Part shown: piece after piece, positions 1 through 8,901 of the stretch
Position numbering within the stretch: position 1 is the stretch's first letter
Layout: each line of letters begins with the position of its first letter
Source of the DNA: CAIKMD01 sp963702925
GTDB lineage: Bacteria; Pseudomonadota; Alphaproteobacteria; ATCC43930; CGMCC-115725
Assembly: GCA_963702925.1 (NCBI GenBank)
Contig: OY969771.1
Location: forward strand, 1,240,001 to 1,304,000
DNA length: 64,000 nucleotides
Reading direction: 5' to 3'
Notes under the pieces: generated by a model
The model's database searches: none
Seen by the model: only the letters and a program-made list of their open reading frames with translations
What the model was told of the DNA's origin: nothing
Made by a program: the position numbers and the translations under genes

Positions 1-1247
1 TGGAATTCCAGCCGGAAGATCAGCGCCTTTATCCGCAGGGCGACGCGGTGGCGCATATCGTCGGCTATGCCGGCGTCGACAATAAGGGCTTGGCGGGCAT
101 CGAGCGCGGCTTCGACGATGTGCTGCGCAGCCGGCACCAGCCGCTCGATCTGTCGGTCGACCTGCGCATTCAATCGATCCTGCGCGACGAGATCGCGCGC
201 CAGATGGCCGAGTTCCGCGCGATCGGCGGCAGCGGCATCATCATGGACGTGAACACGGGCGAAGTTTTGGCGCTGGTCTCGCTGCCGGATTTCGATCCCA
301 ACAACCCCACCGCAACGCCCTCCGCCGATCTCTTCAATCGCGTCACGCTCGGCACCTACGAGATCGGCTCGGTCTTCAAGATCTTCACCACGGCGATGGC
401 GCTCGACGCGCACGTCACCTCGATGACCGGCGGCTATGACGCGACCAATCCGATCAAGATCGGCCGCTTCACAATTCACGACGATCACGCGCAACGGCGC
501 TGGCTGTCGGTGCCGGAAATTTTCATGTACTCTTCCAATATCGGCGCGGCCAAGATGGCGCTCGATGTCGGCGGCGATCGCCAACGCGATTTCCTCGCCA
601 AGCTCGGCTTGCTGAAAGCGCCGAATTTCGAATTGCCCGAGGTCGCGGCGCCGCTTGTTCCGACAATCTGGCGGCCGGTCAACACGATGACCATCGGTTT
701 CGGCCACGGCATTTCGGTCAGCCCGCTGCAGATCGCGACCGCGGTCAGCGCCGTGGTGAATGGCGGCGTGCTGCACCGCGCCACCTTGCTGAAGCTGCAG
801 CCGGGCGAGCCGGCGTCGGGCCAACAAGTGCTGTCGCCCGAAACCTCGATCGAGATGCGCAAGCTCTTGCGGCTAGTGGTGGAAAAGGGCACCGGCAAGC
901 TCGCCGAGGCGCCCGGCTATCTCGTCGGCGGCAAAACCGGCACGGCCGAGAAGGTTTCCGGCCGCGGCTACAATACGCATTCGCTGATATCGTCCTTCGC
1001 CGGCGTTTTCCCGATCAACGATCCGCGCTACTTCGTCATGATCTCGCTCGACGAGCCGCATGGCGACGCCAAATCGGCGGGCTACGCCACCGGCGGCTGG
1101 GTGGCGGCGCCCGGCGTCGCGCGCACGGTCGAGCGCATGGCGCCCTTGGTCGGAATCCAACCGATCGACGAAGACTCGCCCGACATTCGCCGTAGTTTGA
1201 TGGTCACCTTGCCCACATTATCGGGGCGGAAATTTGCGGCTAACTGA
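1..1247 (+). CDS. ftsI: Peptidoglycan D,D-transpeptidase FtsI (PBP3), 5' partial
   Basis: Class B penicillin-binding protein that cross-links septal peptidoglycan in the periplasm with FtsW. The gene is cut by the left edge; the frame is open from base 3 and 414 residues are visible, so the membrane anchor and the first part of the dimerisation domain are missing. The visible part opens with the end of that domain (GYAGVDNKGLAGIE) and continues into the transpeptidase domain. All three catalytic motifs are present: SVFK (serine nucleophile) near base 369, SSN near 531 and KTG near 932. The C-terminus overlaps murE. It is the first gene of the dcw cluster seen here; mraZ, mraW and ftsL would normally lie to the left, outside the window. 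Confidence 0.96.
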   Translation, partial: EFQPEDQRLYPQGDAVAHIVGYAGVDNKGLAGIERGFDDVLRSRHQPLDLSVDLRIQSILRDEIARQMAEFRAIGGSGIIMDVNTGEVLALVSLPDFDPNNPTATPSADLFNRVTLGTYEIGSVFKIFTTAMALDAHVTSMTGGYDATNPIKIGRFTIHDDHAQRRWLSVPEIFMYSSNIGAAKMALDVGGDRQRDFLAKLGLLKAPNFELPEVAAPLVPTIWRPVNTMTIGFGHGISVSPLQIATAVSAVVNGGVLHRATLLKLQPGEPASGQQVLSPETSIEMRKLLRLVVEKGTGKLAEAPGYLVGGKTGTAEKVSGRGYNTHSLISSFAGVFPINDPRYFVMISLDEPHGDAKSAGYATGGWVAAPGVARTVERMAPLVGIQPIDEDSPDIRRSLMVTLPTLSGRKFAAN

Positions 1248-2685
1248 ACTCATGGACGGTGGGAACGCCATTCGCTTCCCGGCGCAGGCCAGCGATCCTG
1301 AGATCGTCGGACTGACCGCCGATTCGCGCGCGGTGAAACCGGGATTCGTCTTTGCCGCACTTACCGGCAGCCGCGCGGACGGACGCCGCTTCATCGCCGA
1401 CGCCATCGCCAAGGGCGCGTCCGCCATCCTCACCGACGATCCGGGCGCGGCAGGCGAAACCGTGCCGGTAATCGCCGATGCCAATCCGCGGCGGCGTCTG
1501 GCTTTGATGGCGGCACGCTTCTACAGCCCCGCGCCCAAGACCATCGCCGCCGTCACGGGCACCAACGGCAAAACCTCGGTCACCGTGTTCCTGCGGCAGA
1601 TTTGGGCGAAGCTCGGTTTGCGCGCGGCGAGCTTCGGCACGATCGGGATTTTCGGGCCCGGGATCGAACGCGGCGGCAGCCTCACCACCCCGGACCCGGT
1701 GACGCTTCACCGCGAGCTCCACGAGCTTGCCGCCGCCGGTGTCGATCACGTCGCACTCGAAGCATCGAGCCACGGGCTCGACCAATACCGCCTCGACGGG
1801 CTGGCGTTGAAGGCCGCCGCCTTCACCAACCTCACCCGCGACCACCTCGACTATCACCGCGACATGGAAGCCTATTTCACCGCGAAGTCGCGGCTGTTCA
1901 CCGAGATTCTGCCGCCGGGCGCCACCGCCGTCTTCAACATCGATGCCAAGGAAACCGCGCGGCTTTCGATGCTGTGCCGCGCGCGCAACCAGCCGGTCCT
2001 GACCTATGGACGGAATCCGGCCGCCGATCTTTGGCTTTCGGACAGCCTGCCGGAAGGCATCGGCCAGCGCATCCGCTTCTCGGGCTTCGGTGAAAAACGC
2101 GATGTCGTGGTGCCGCTGCTCGGCACCTTCCAAGCCTATAACGCGCTCGCCGCCGCGTGCTTGGCGATTGCTTGCGGCGCACCCGCCGCCGCCGTGCTCG
2201 ATGCGATCGGGTCGTTGTCGGGCGTGCCCGGCCGCATGCAACGCATCGGCGACGCGCCGGTCGTGGTCGATTACGCGCACACGCCCGACGCGCTCGAAAC
2301 CGCGCTCAAAGCCTTGCGGCCTTTCTGTTCCGGAAAGCTCATCGTCGTCTTCGGTTGCGGCGGCGACCGCGACCCGGGCAAGCGGCCGCAAATGGGCGCG
2401 ATCGCGCAAAGCCTCGCCGACCAAGCGATCGTCACCGACGACAACCCGCGCAGCGAGGAGCCCGCCGCGATCCGCGCCGCGATTCTGGCGGCCTGCCCCA
2501 AGGCGCAAGAGATCGGCGACCGCGCGAGCGCGATCCGCACCGCCATCGGCATGATGATGCCGGGCGATCTCGTCCTGATCGCCGGCAAGGGACATGAACG
2601 CGGTCAGATCGTCGGCGCCACGACCTTGCCTTTCGACGACGCCGAAGTTGCCGGCGCCGTGCTTGCGAGCCGAGGCCTAGGCTGA
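1234..2685 (+). CDS. murE: UDP-MurNAc-L-Ala-D-Glu:meso-DAP ligase MurE
   Basis: Cytoplasmic Mur ligase that adds the third residue of the stem peptide using ATP. It has 483 residues, the usual size. The P-loop is GTNGKTSV (near 1558) and the substrate-selecting motif is DNPR (near 2446), which in this family marks meso-diaminopimelate rather than lysine, so the wall is DAP-type. The start is TTG at 1234, inside ftsI by 14 bases; it gives MRLTEL, which fits the family's usual opening better than the in-frame ATG at 1252. The stop TGA overlaps by one base (TGATG) an ATG that opens a 26-codon frame, where murF would normally follow. Confidence 0.96.
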   Translation: MRLTELMDGGNAIRFPAQASDPEIVGLTADSRAVKPGFVFAALTGSRADGRRFIADAIAKGASAILTDDPGAAGETVPVIADANPRRRLALMAARFYSPAPKTIAAVTGTNGKTSVTVFLRQIWAKLGLRAASFGTIGIFGPGIERGGSLTTPDPVTLHRELHELAAAGVDHVALEASSHGLDQYRLDGLALKAAAFTNLTRDHLDYHRDMEAYFTAKSRLFTEILPPGATAVFNIDAKETARLSMLCRARNQPVLTYGRNPAADLWLSDSLPEGIGQRIRFSGFGEKRDVVVPLLGTFQAYNALAAACLAIACGAPAAAVLDAIGSLSGVPGRMQRIGDAPVVVDYAHTPDALETALKALRPFCSGKLIVVFGCGGDRDPGKRPQMGAIAQSLADQAIVTDDNPRSEEPAAIRAAILAACPKAQEIGDRASAIRTAIGMMMPGDLVLIAGKGHERGQIVGATTLPFDDAEVAGAVLASRGLG

Positions 2686-2765
2686 TGGCGCAGGATCAGA
2701 GGCGCAGGACTTTCATCGACAAACGCCGCGAAGCGACCGCCGCTTCCGGCACGGCGGAAGGATAG
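2685..2765 (+). other. 26-codon frame in the murF slot
   Basis: Directly after murE, overlapping its stop as TGATG, is a 26-residue frame beginning MAQDQRRRTFIDKRR and ending GTAEG before TAG, six bases short of the mraY ATG. In the canonical dcw order a murF gene of about 1.4 kb occupies this place. The peptide shows no MurF ATP-binding or ligase motif and I do not recognise it. It may be a small coupled leader that keeps ribosomes moving from murE to mraY, or the stitched ends of a deleted murF. Which of these is right cannot be decided from this sequence. Confidence 0.35.
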
Positions 2766-2771
2766 CAGGCG

Positions 2772-3860
2772 ATGCTGTTCCAGCTGCTCTCGCCCTTGGC
2801 TGACCGGTTCGAGCCGTTCAACCTCTTCCGCTACCTCACCTTCCGCTCCGCCGGCGCGGTGGTGACGGCGCTTTTCATCAGCTTTCTCTGCGGCCAACCC
2901 ATCATCAATTGGCTGCGCTCGATTCAGCGCGAAGGCCAACCGATCCGGACCGACGGGCCGGAGAGTCACATTATCGCCAAAAAGGGCACGCCCACCATGG
3001 GCGGGTTCTTGATCCTGCTGGCGCTGGTGAGCTCGACCCTGCTCTGGGCCGATCTCAGCAATCTCTATGTCTGGGTGACGCTGTTCGTCACGGTCGGCTT
3101 CGGCGCGGTTGGATTCCTCGACGATTACCGCAAGCTCGCCAGCCGCTCGCACAAAGGCGTGCCGGGGCGCGTGCGGTTGGTGGCCGAGATCGGGTTCAGC
3201 ACCATCGCCGCCGTCGCGGTCGTCTATATCACGCGCGGGCCGATCGCGACCTCTTTCGCCATTCCTTTCTTCAAGAGTGTCGCGCTTCAACTCGGCTGGT
3301 TCTTCATCCCGGTGGCGGTTTTCGTCATCACCGGCGCCTCGAACGCGGTCAATCTCACCGACGGCCTCGACGGGCTCGCGATCGTGCCGACGATGATCGC
3401 CGCGAGCTGCTTCATGCTGATCGCCTATCTTGTCGGCAATGCCGTGTTCTCGAACTACCTCCAGATCGATCACGTGGCCGGCACGGGCGAGTTGGCGGTG
3501 TTCTGCGCGGCGATGGTCGGCGCGGGCCTTGGATTTCTGTGGTTCAACGCGCCCCCGGCCATGGTCTTCATGGGCGACACGGGATCGCTCTCGATCGGCG
3601 CCTCGCTCGGCATCGTCGCGGTCATCACCAAGCACGAGCTGGTGCTGGCGATCATCGGTGGGCTGTTCGTTCTCGAAACCGTTTCCGTCATCGTCCAGGT
3701 CGCGAGCTTCAAGCTCACCGGCAAGCGCGTCTTCCGCATGGCGCCCTTGCACCACCATTTCGAACGGAAAGGCTGGCAGGAACCGACCATCGTCATCCGC
3801 TTCTGGATCATCGCCTCGATCCTCGCGATCGCTGGCCTTTCGACCTTGAAGCTGCGGTGA
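2772..3860 (+). CDS. mraY: Phospho-MurNAc-pentapeptide translocase MraY
   Basis: Integral membrane enzyme that moves phospho-MurNAc-pentapeptide from UDP to undecaprenyl phosphate, making lipid I. It has 362 residues, close to the family norm of about 360, with about ten hydrophobic segments. Family signatures are GTPTMGG (near residue 74), DDYRKL, NLTDGLDGLA, MGDTGSL with its magnesium aspartate, and the C-terminal APLHHHFE loop. The start is ATG at 2772. The accepted substrate is normally the pentapeptide made by MurF, so a MurF must exist elsewhere in the genome if this enzyme works in the ordinary way. Confidence 0.97.
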   Translation: MLFQLLSPLADRFEPFNLFRYLTFRSAGAVVTALFISFLCGQPIINWLRSIQREGQPIRTDGPESHIIAKKGTPTMGGFLILLALVSSTLLWADLSNLYVWVTLFVTVGFGAVGFLDDYRKLASRSHKGVPGRVRLVAEIGFSTIAAVAVVYITRGPIATSFAIPFFKSVALQLGWFFIPVAVFVITGASNAVNLTDGLDGLAIVPTMIAASCFMLIAYLVGNAVFSNYLQIDHVAGTGELAVFCAAMVGAGLGFLWFNAPPAMVFMGDTGSLSIGASLGIVAVITKHELVLAIIGGLFVLETVSVIVQVASFKLTGKRVFRMAPLHHHFERKGWQEPTIVIRFWIIASILAIAGLSTLKLR

Positions 3861-3867
3861 AGCGGCG

Positions 3868-5247
3868 ATGATTGCAGTGACTTGCTTTCGCAACGAAACC
3901 GTCGCCGTTCTGGGGCTGGCGCGCTCGGGCCTCGCGGCGGCGGAAGCGCTCAAGGCAGGCGGCGCACGCGTCCTGGCTTGGGACGACGCTCCAGCCCGGC
4001 GCGCGGCAGCGTCGACGCGCGGCATCGAGATCGCCGAGCTTGCGCAGGGCGAGCTCGCCGGCGCCAAGGCGCTGGTGCTGTCGCCCGGCATTCCGTCGAC
4101 TTTTCCCGCGCCCCACCCAGTCGCCGCGCGCGCACGCAGCGCGGGCATCGAGATCATCGGCGACATCGAGTTGCTGGCGCGGAGCTGCCCGGGCGCGCGT
4201 TATGCCGGCATCACCGGCACCAACGGCAAATCGACCACCACTGCGCTGTTGGGCCACATCCTCAAAGAAGCCGGCGCTCGCGTCGCGGTCGGCGGCAATC
4301 TCGGCATACCCGCCTTGCAGCTCGACAGCCTCGGCAGCGACGGCGTCTATGTGCTCGAGATGAGCTCTTATCAGCTCGAGCTGACCAAGAGCCTCGCTTT
4401 CGACGTGGCCATCCTCCTCAACATCACGCCCGATCATCTCGACCGGCATGGCGGCATGGACGGCTATGTCGCGGCCAAGGAGCGCATCTTCGCCAATCAG
4501 AATGCGCGCCAAGCCGCGGTCATCGGACTCGACGATGCGTTCTGCCGCGCCGTGGCCGGAAAGCTCGCTGCCGCCGACCACAAGATCGTGCCGATTTCCG
4601 CCGAGAGCGTCGCGCCGGGCGGAGTCTATGTCGCCAAGGGCCAGCTCATCGACGATATCGACCGCGCGCAGCGAAGCGTGCTCGACCTCGCCGAGGTATC
4701 GCGTTTGCCGGGCCAGCATAACGGGCAGAATGCCGCTGCCGCTTTTGCCGCGGCGCGTTGCCTCGGCATCGATACGGCAAAAGCCGTGCAAGGCATCAAG
4801 AGCTTCCCCGGCCTTGCTCATCGCCAGGAGTTGGTCGCGGTGATCGACGGCGTGCGCTACGTCAATGACAGCAAAGCAACCAACGCCGATGCCGCCGCCA
4901 AGGCGCTCGCCTGTTATGACGATATCTGTTGGATCGCGGGCGGCGTCGCCAAGGAAGGCGGCATCGCTTCGCTCGCGCCGTTCTTCCCGCGCATTCGCCA
5001 TGCCTTTCTTATCGGACAAGCCGCGCCGGCTTTCGCCGCGACCTTATCGGGCCATGTGCCCTTCACCCATTCGGGCGACCTCGCTACGGCCTTGCGCCAG
5101 GCACGCGATACGGCACAAGCCGGCGGCACGGTGTTGCTGTCGCCGGCTTGTGCCTCCTTCGATCAGTTCACCGATTTCGAGGCGCGCGGCGACGCTTTCC
5201 GCGGCCTGGTCGAAGCGTTGAAAGCGACAGCGCGAGGCCGGGCATGA
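3868..5247 (+). CDS. murD: UDP-MurNAc-L-Ala:D-Glu ligase MurD
   Basis: Cytoplasmic ATP-dependent ligase adding D-glutamate, the second residue of the stem peptide. It has 459 residues. The N-terminal UDP-binding fold begins near VAVLGLARSG, the P-loop is GTNGKSTTT, the central motif is NITPDHLDRH, and the C-terminal ligase-domain motif is VNDSKATNADAA. The start is ATG at 3868, seven bases after mraY stops. The stop overlaps the ftsW ATG by four bases (ATGA), which suggests translational coupling. Confidence 0.97.
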   Translation: MIAVTCFRNETVAVLGLARSGLAAAEALKAGGARVLAWDDAPARRAAASTRGIEIAELAQGELAGAKALVLSPGIPSTFPAPHPVAARARSAGIEIIGDIELLARSCPGARYAGITGTNGKSTTTALLGHILKEAGARVAVGGNLGIPALQLDSLGSDGVYVLEMSSYQLELTKSLAFDVAILLNITPDHLDRHGGMDGYVAAKERIFANQNARQAAVIGLDDAFCRAVAGKLAAADHKIVPISAESVAPGGVYVAKGQLIDDIDRAQRSVLDLAEVSRLPGQHNGQNAAAAFAAARCLGIDTAKAVQGIKSFPGLAHRQELVAVIDGVRYVNDSKATNADAAAKALACYDDICWIAGGVAKEGGIASLAPFFPRIRHAFLIGQAAPAFAATLSGHVPFTHSGDLATALRQARDTAQAGGTVLLSPACASFDQFTDFEARGDAFRGLVEALKATARGRA

Positions 5248-6365
5248 CGACTTTCGCCCGCACCGATCGCAGCCTGGTCGCGCAGTGGTGGTGGACCGTC
5301 GATCGCTGGTCGATCCTCGCCGTCCTCGTGCTGATCGGCTTCGGCTCTTTGCTGGTGATGGCCGCGAGCCCTGCGGTGGCGGAGCGCATCGGCACGGATG
5401 GGCTTCACTTCGTGCGGCGCTATTTCGCTCTGCTGCCGATCGCGATGGCGCTGATGTTCGTCGTCTCGGCGATGAGCCCGCGCGCGGTGCGGCGTCTGGC
5501 GCTGGTCGGCTTCGCGATCGGGCTGGTGCTGCTTGCCTTCACGCTGATCGGCGGGACCGAGATCAAGGGCGCGCGGCGCTGGATCGACTTGCCCGGCTTT
5601 TCACTGCAACCCTCGGAATTCGTGAAGCCGTGTTTCGCCGTCGTTGCGGGCTGGCTCTTCGCGCAAAGCAAGGTGCGCCCCGGCTTCCCCGGGCAATGGA
5701 TTGCGATCGCGCTTTATGTCCTCGTCATCACGCTGCTGATCCGGCAGCCCGATCTTGGCATGACGGCGGTCATCTCCGCCGTGTGGTTCACGCAATTCTT
5801 CCTCGCGGGACTGTCGCTGATCTGGGTCGTGGCGCTGTTGCTCGCGGGTGCAGGCGGCCTCGCCGGCGCTTATCTGCTCTTGCCGCATGTCGCCAGCCGG
5901 ATCGACCGCTTCCTCGACCCGGCCAGCGGCGATTCCTATCAAGTCGACCGTTCGATGGAAGCCTTCATGAACGGCGGCTGGTGGGGTCGCGGCCCGGGCG
6001 AAGGTACGGTGAAATTGTCGCTGCCCGACGCGCATGCCGATTTCGTCTTCGCGGTGGCTGGCGAAGAGCTGGGGCTGGTTCTGTGCCTCGTGATCATCGC
6101 GCTTTTCGCCTTCGTCGTGCTGCGCGGCTTCGCGCGCTTGCTGCAAGAGGGCAATCTTTACGTCGTGCTCGCCGGCACCGGATTGCTGGTGCAGTTCGGC
6201 TTGCAGGCGATCATCAACATGGCGTCCGCGCTTCACCTGATGCCGACCAAGGGCATGACCCTGCCGTTCATCTCCTATGGCGGCTCGTCGCTGCTCGCTC
6301 TCGGGCTCGGCATGGGCATGACCCTGGCTTTGACGCGGCGGCGTTTCGGAGACGGCGACACATGA
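5244..6365 (+). CDS. ftsW: Peptidoglycan glycosyltransferase FtsW
   Basis: SEDS-family polytopic membrane protein that polymerises lipid II at the septum as the partner of FtsI. It has 373 residues from the ATG at 5244, chosen because it forms ATGA with the murD stop; the open frame runs further upstream but only through murD. The protein opens with a basic cytoplasmic stretch (MTTFARTDRS) followed by about ten membrane segments. The family signature ISYGGSSLLALGLGMGM lies close to the C-terminus. Its stop overlaps the murG start by four bases. Confidence 0.95.
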   Translation: MTTFARTDRSLVAQWWWTVDRWSILAVLVLIGFGSLLVMAASPAVAERIGTDGLHFVRRYFALLPIAMALMFVVSAMSPRAVRRLALVGFAIGLVLLAFTLIGGTEIKGARRWIDLPGFSLQPSEFVKPCFAVVAGWLFAQSKVRPGFPGQWIAIALYVLVITLLIRQPDLGMTAVISAVWFTQFFLAGLSLIWVVALLLAGAGGLAGAYLLLPHVASRIDRFLDPASGDSYQVDRSMEAFMNGGWWGRGPGEGTVKLSLPDAHADFVFAVAGEELGLVLCLVIIALFAFVVLRGFARLLQEGNLYVVLAGTGLLVQFGLQAIINMASALHLMPTKGMTLPFISYGGSSLLALGLGMGMTLALTRRRFGDGDT

Positions 6366-7480
6366 GCGGTCGCCTCGTCGTCTTGGCCAGTGGCGGCACT
6401 GGCGGCCATTTATTCCCGGCGGAAGCGCTGGCCAGCGTTCTGCTGGCGCGCGGCTGGCGCGTCGCGCTGGTCACGGACCGCCGCGGCCACGCCTTCAGCG
6501 AGAAACTGCCGGGCGTCGCGCTTCATCGTATTCCCGCGGGAAGGCTCGGCGCCGGCATTTTCCGGAAAGCCGTCGGCATCGCCGAGATGATGCTCGGTAC
6601 CTTGGCCGCGGGACGTCTGTTGCGCGGCCTGAAACCCGCTGTCGTGGTGGGCTTCGGCGGCTATCCCTCGGTGCCGACCATGCTCGCGGCGACGCGGCTC
6701 CACATCGCAACCCTGTTGCACGAGCAGAACGCGCTGCTCGGCCGCGCCAACCGTTTTCTGGCGCCACGCGTGTCGCGCATCGCGACCTCTTTCCCGGTCG
6801 TGCAAGGAATCAAAGCAACCGATGCCACGCGCGTCGTGGTCACGGGCAATCCGGTCCGGCCCGAAGTGGCGCGGCACCGCGCCACCGCCTATCCCGCGAC
6901 GGACGGCGCCTTCGAGCTTCTTGTCACTGGCGGCAGCCAGGGCGCGCGCATCCTGAGCGCCGTCATTCCCGCCGCGCTGGCGCTTTTGCCGCCCGCGCTG
7001 AAGTTCCGCATCAGGCTGATGCAGCAGGCGCGCCCCGAGGATCTCGAACAGGTGCGCGAGAGCCATCGCCGCAACGGCATCGCCGCCGAAGTTGCACCCT
7101 TCTTCACCGATCTGGCCGACCGTTTAGCGCGCGCGCATCTCGTCATTGCGCGGGCGGGTGCGTCGACCATCGCCGAGCTCTGCGTCGTCGGCCGGCCGGC
7201 GATTCTGGTGCCCTATGCCTATGCCGCCGACGACCATCAAAGTTTCAACGCCCAAGCGCTCGGCCATGCCGGCGCGGCTTGGGTCTTCCCCGAAGCGACG
7301 TTCACGCCCGAGGCACTCGCCGCCCGGCTTTCCGAGCTGCTTGCTACGTCCGAGATGCTTGCCGCCGCCGCCGCCGCCGCGCGCGCGCTTGGCCGGCCCG
7401 ATGCCGCGGAGCGGCTTGCCGATCTCGTGATCGAATGCGCCGGCAGCAACGGCAATGCGGCGCGGGAGCGTGCCGCATGA
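6362..7480 (+). CDS. murG: Lipid II synthase MurG (UDP-GlcNAc transferase)
   Basis: GT28 glycosyltransferase on the inner face of the membrane that adds GlcNAc to lipid I. It has 372 residues from the ATG at 6362, which overlaps the ftsW stop. The N-terminal glycine-rich loop is ASGGTGGHLFPA, with further signatures HEQNALLGRAN, TGGSQGARIL and ARAGASTIAEL (near residue 262), which binds UDP-GlcNAc. An alanine-rich stretch lies close to the C-terminus. Its stop forms ATGA with the murC start, continuing the tight coupling of the cluster. Confidence 0.96.
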   Translation: MSGRLVVLASGGTGGHLFPAEALASVLLARGWRVALVTDRRGHAFSEKLPGVALHRIPAGRLGAGIFRKAVGIAEMMLGTLAAGRLLRGLKPAVVVGFGGYPSVPTMLAATRLHIATLLHEQNALLGRANRFLAPRVSRIATSFPVVQGIKATDATRVVVTGNPVRPEVARHRATAYPATDGAFELLVTGGSQGARILSAVIPAALALLPPALKFRIRLMQQARPEDLEQVRESHRRNGIAAEVAPFFTDLADRLARAHLVIARAGASTIAELCVVGRPAILVPYAYAADDHQSFNAQALGHAGAAWVFPEATFTPEALAARLSELLATSEMLAAAAAAARALGRPDAAERLADLVIECAGSNGNAARERAA

Positions 7481-8901
7481 GAGCGCTGCCCATCGATATC
7501 GGCACCATCCATTTCGTCGGCATCGGCGGCATCGGCATGAGCGGCATCGCCGAAATCCTGCACAATCTCGGCTACAAGGTGCAGGGCAGCGACATGAGCG
7601 ATGGCGGCAATGTCCGCCGCCTGCAGGGGCTCGGCATCGCCGTGGCGATCGGGCACAAGGCCGAGAATCTCGGCGAAGCGCGTGTCGTCGTGATCTCTTC
7701 GGCGGTGAAGCCGGACAATCCCGAAGTCCAAGCGGCGCGCCAGCGATTGCTACCGGTCGTGCGCCGCGCCGAGATGCTGGGCGAGCTGATGCGCCTCAAA
7801 TGGGCGATCGCGATCGCCGGCACGCATGGCAAGACCACGACGACTTCGATGGTGGGTGCGCTGCTGGAAGCCGCAGGCCGCGATCCGACCATCATCAATG
7901 GCGGCATCATCAACGCGCACGGCACCAACGCGCATCTGGGTGCGGGCGATTGGATGGTGGTCGAGGCGGATGAAAGCGACGGCACCTTCGTCAAGTTGCC
8001 GGCAACCATCGCCATCATCACCAATATCGACCCCGAGCATCTCGATCATTACGGCTCGGTCGAGGCTTTGCACCAGGGCTTCGAGACTTTCGCCGGCAAT
8101 GTCCCGTTCTACGGCCTCGACATTTTGTGCATCGACCACCCGGTGGTGCAGGGGCTGATCCCGCGCTTGTCCGAGCGCCGAATCGTGACCTATGGCTTCA
8201 GCCCGCAAGCCGATATCCGCGCGGTCGACGTGCAGCTGGGCCGCGACGGCGCGGTCTACGACGTCGTGATCGCCGATCGCCGCAGCCAGACGACGCGCAC
8301 CATCTCCGGCCTCAAGCTGCCGATGTTCGGTCGCCACAACGTCCAGAACTCGCTCGCCGTGGTCGCGGTCGCGCGTGAGCTGCGCTTGGGCGACGACGTG
8401 CTGCGCGCCGCCTTGGCCGAGTTCAAAGGCGTGAAGCGCCGTTTCACTAAGACCGGCGAGGCGCGCGGCATCACCGTCATCGACGATTATGCGCATCACC
8501 CGGTCGAGATCGCCGCGGTGCTGAGCGCGGCGCGCGATGCGACCGGGGGTAGCGTCATCGCCGTGGTGCAACCGCACCGCTACACGCGGCTCGCCAATCT
8601 GTTCGAGGAGTTCTGCACCTGTTTCAACGACGCCGACGCGGTGGTCGTGGCCGACGTCTATCCCGCCGGCGAGGCGCCGATCGAAGGCGCGTCGCGCGAC
8701 GCGCTGGTCGAGGGTTTGCGCGCGCGCGGCTTGCGCCGTGTCGTGCCGTTGCCAGCGCCCGGCGAACTCGCTGCGGTGATCGAAAGTCTCGCCCAGCCCG
8801 GCGACCTCGTCGTGTGCCTCGGCGCGGGCTCGATCACCAATTGGGCGCAGGCTTTGCCCGGCGAACTCGAGAAGCGCGCGGCGCCCGGAGCGCGTCCATG
8901 A
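7477..8901 (+). CDS. murC: UDP-MurNAc:L-alanine ligase MurC
   Basis: Cytoplasmic Mur ligase that adds the first stem-peptide residue. It has 474 residues from the ATG at 7477, which overlaps the murG stop. The N-terminal UDP-binding motif is FVGIGGIGMSG, the P-loop is GTHGKTTTTS, followed by NIDPEHLDHY, and the C-terminal domain has DDYAHHPVEI and QPHRYTR. All are typical of MurC rather than Mpl. The stop overlaps the murB start by four bases. Confidence 0.97.
   Translation: MRALPIDIGTIHFVGIGGIGMSGIAEILHNLGYKVQGSDMSDGGNVRRLQGLGIAVAIGHKAENLGEARVVVISSAVKPDNPEVQAARQRLLPVVRRAEMLGELMRLKWAIAIAGTHGKTTTTSMVGALLEAAGRDPTIINGGIINAHGTNAHLGAGDWMVVEADESDGTFVKLPATIAIITNIDPEHLDHYGSVEALHQGFETFAGNVPFYGLDILCIDHPVVQGLIPRLSERRIVTYGFSPQADIRAVDVQLGRDGAVYDVVIADRRSQTTRTISGLKLPMFGRHNVQNSLAVVAVARELRLGDDVLRAALAEFKGVKRRFTKTGEARGITVIDDYAHHPVEIAAVLSAARDATGGSVIAVVQPHRYTRLANLFEEFCTCFNDADAVVVADVYPAGEAPIEGASRDALVEGLRARGLRRVVPLPAPGELAAVIESLAQPGDLVVCLGAGSITNWAQALPGELEKRAAPGARP

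Noticed and set aside
2604..4166. A 520-codon minus-strand frame across mraY, considered as a displaced murF
   Set aside because: It has no Mur-ligase motif and lies on the wrong strand over a genuine mraY; composition is that of a shadow.
7362..7385. A GCC-GCC-GCC tract in murG as a repeat element
   Set aside because: It encodes a run of alanines within murG, common in GC-rich genes; nothing suggests a separate function.
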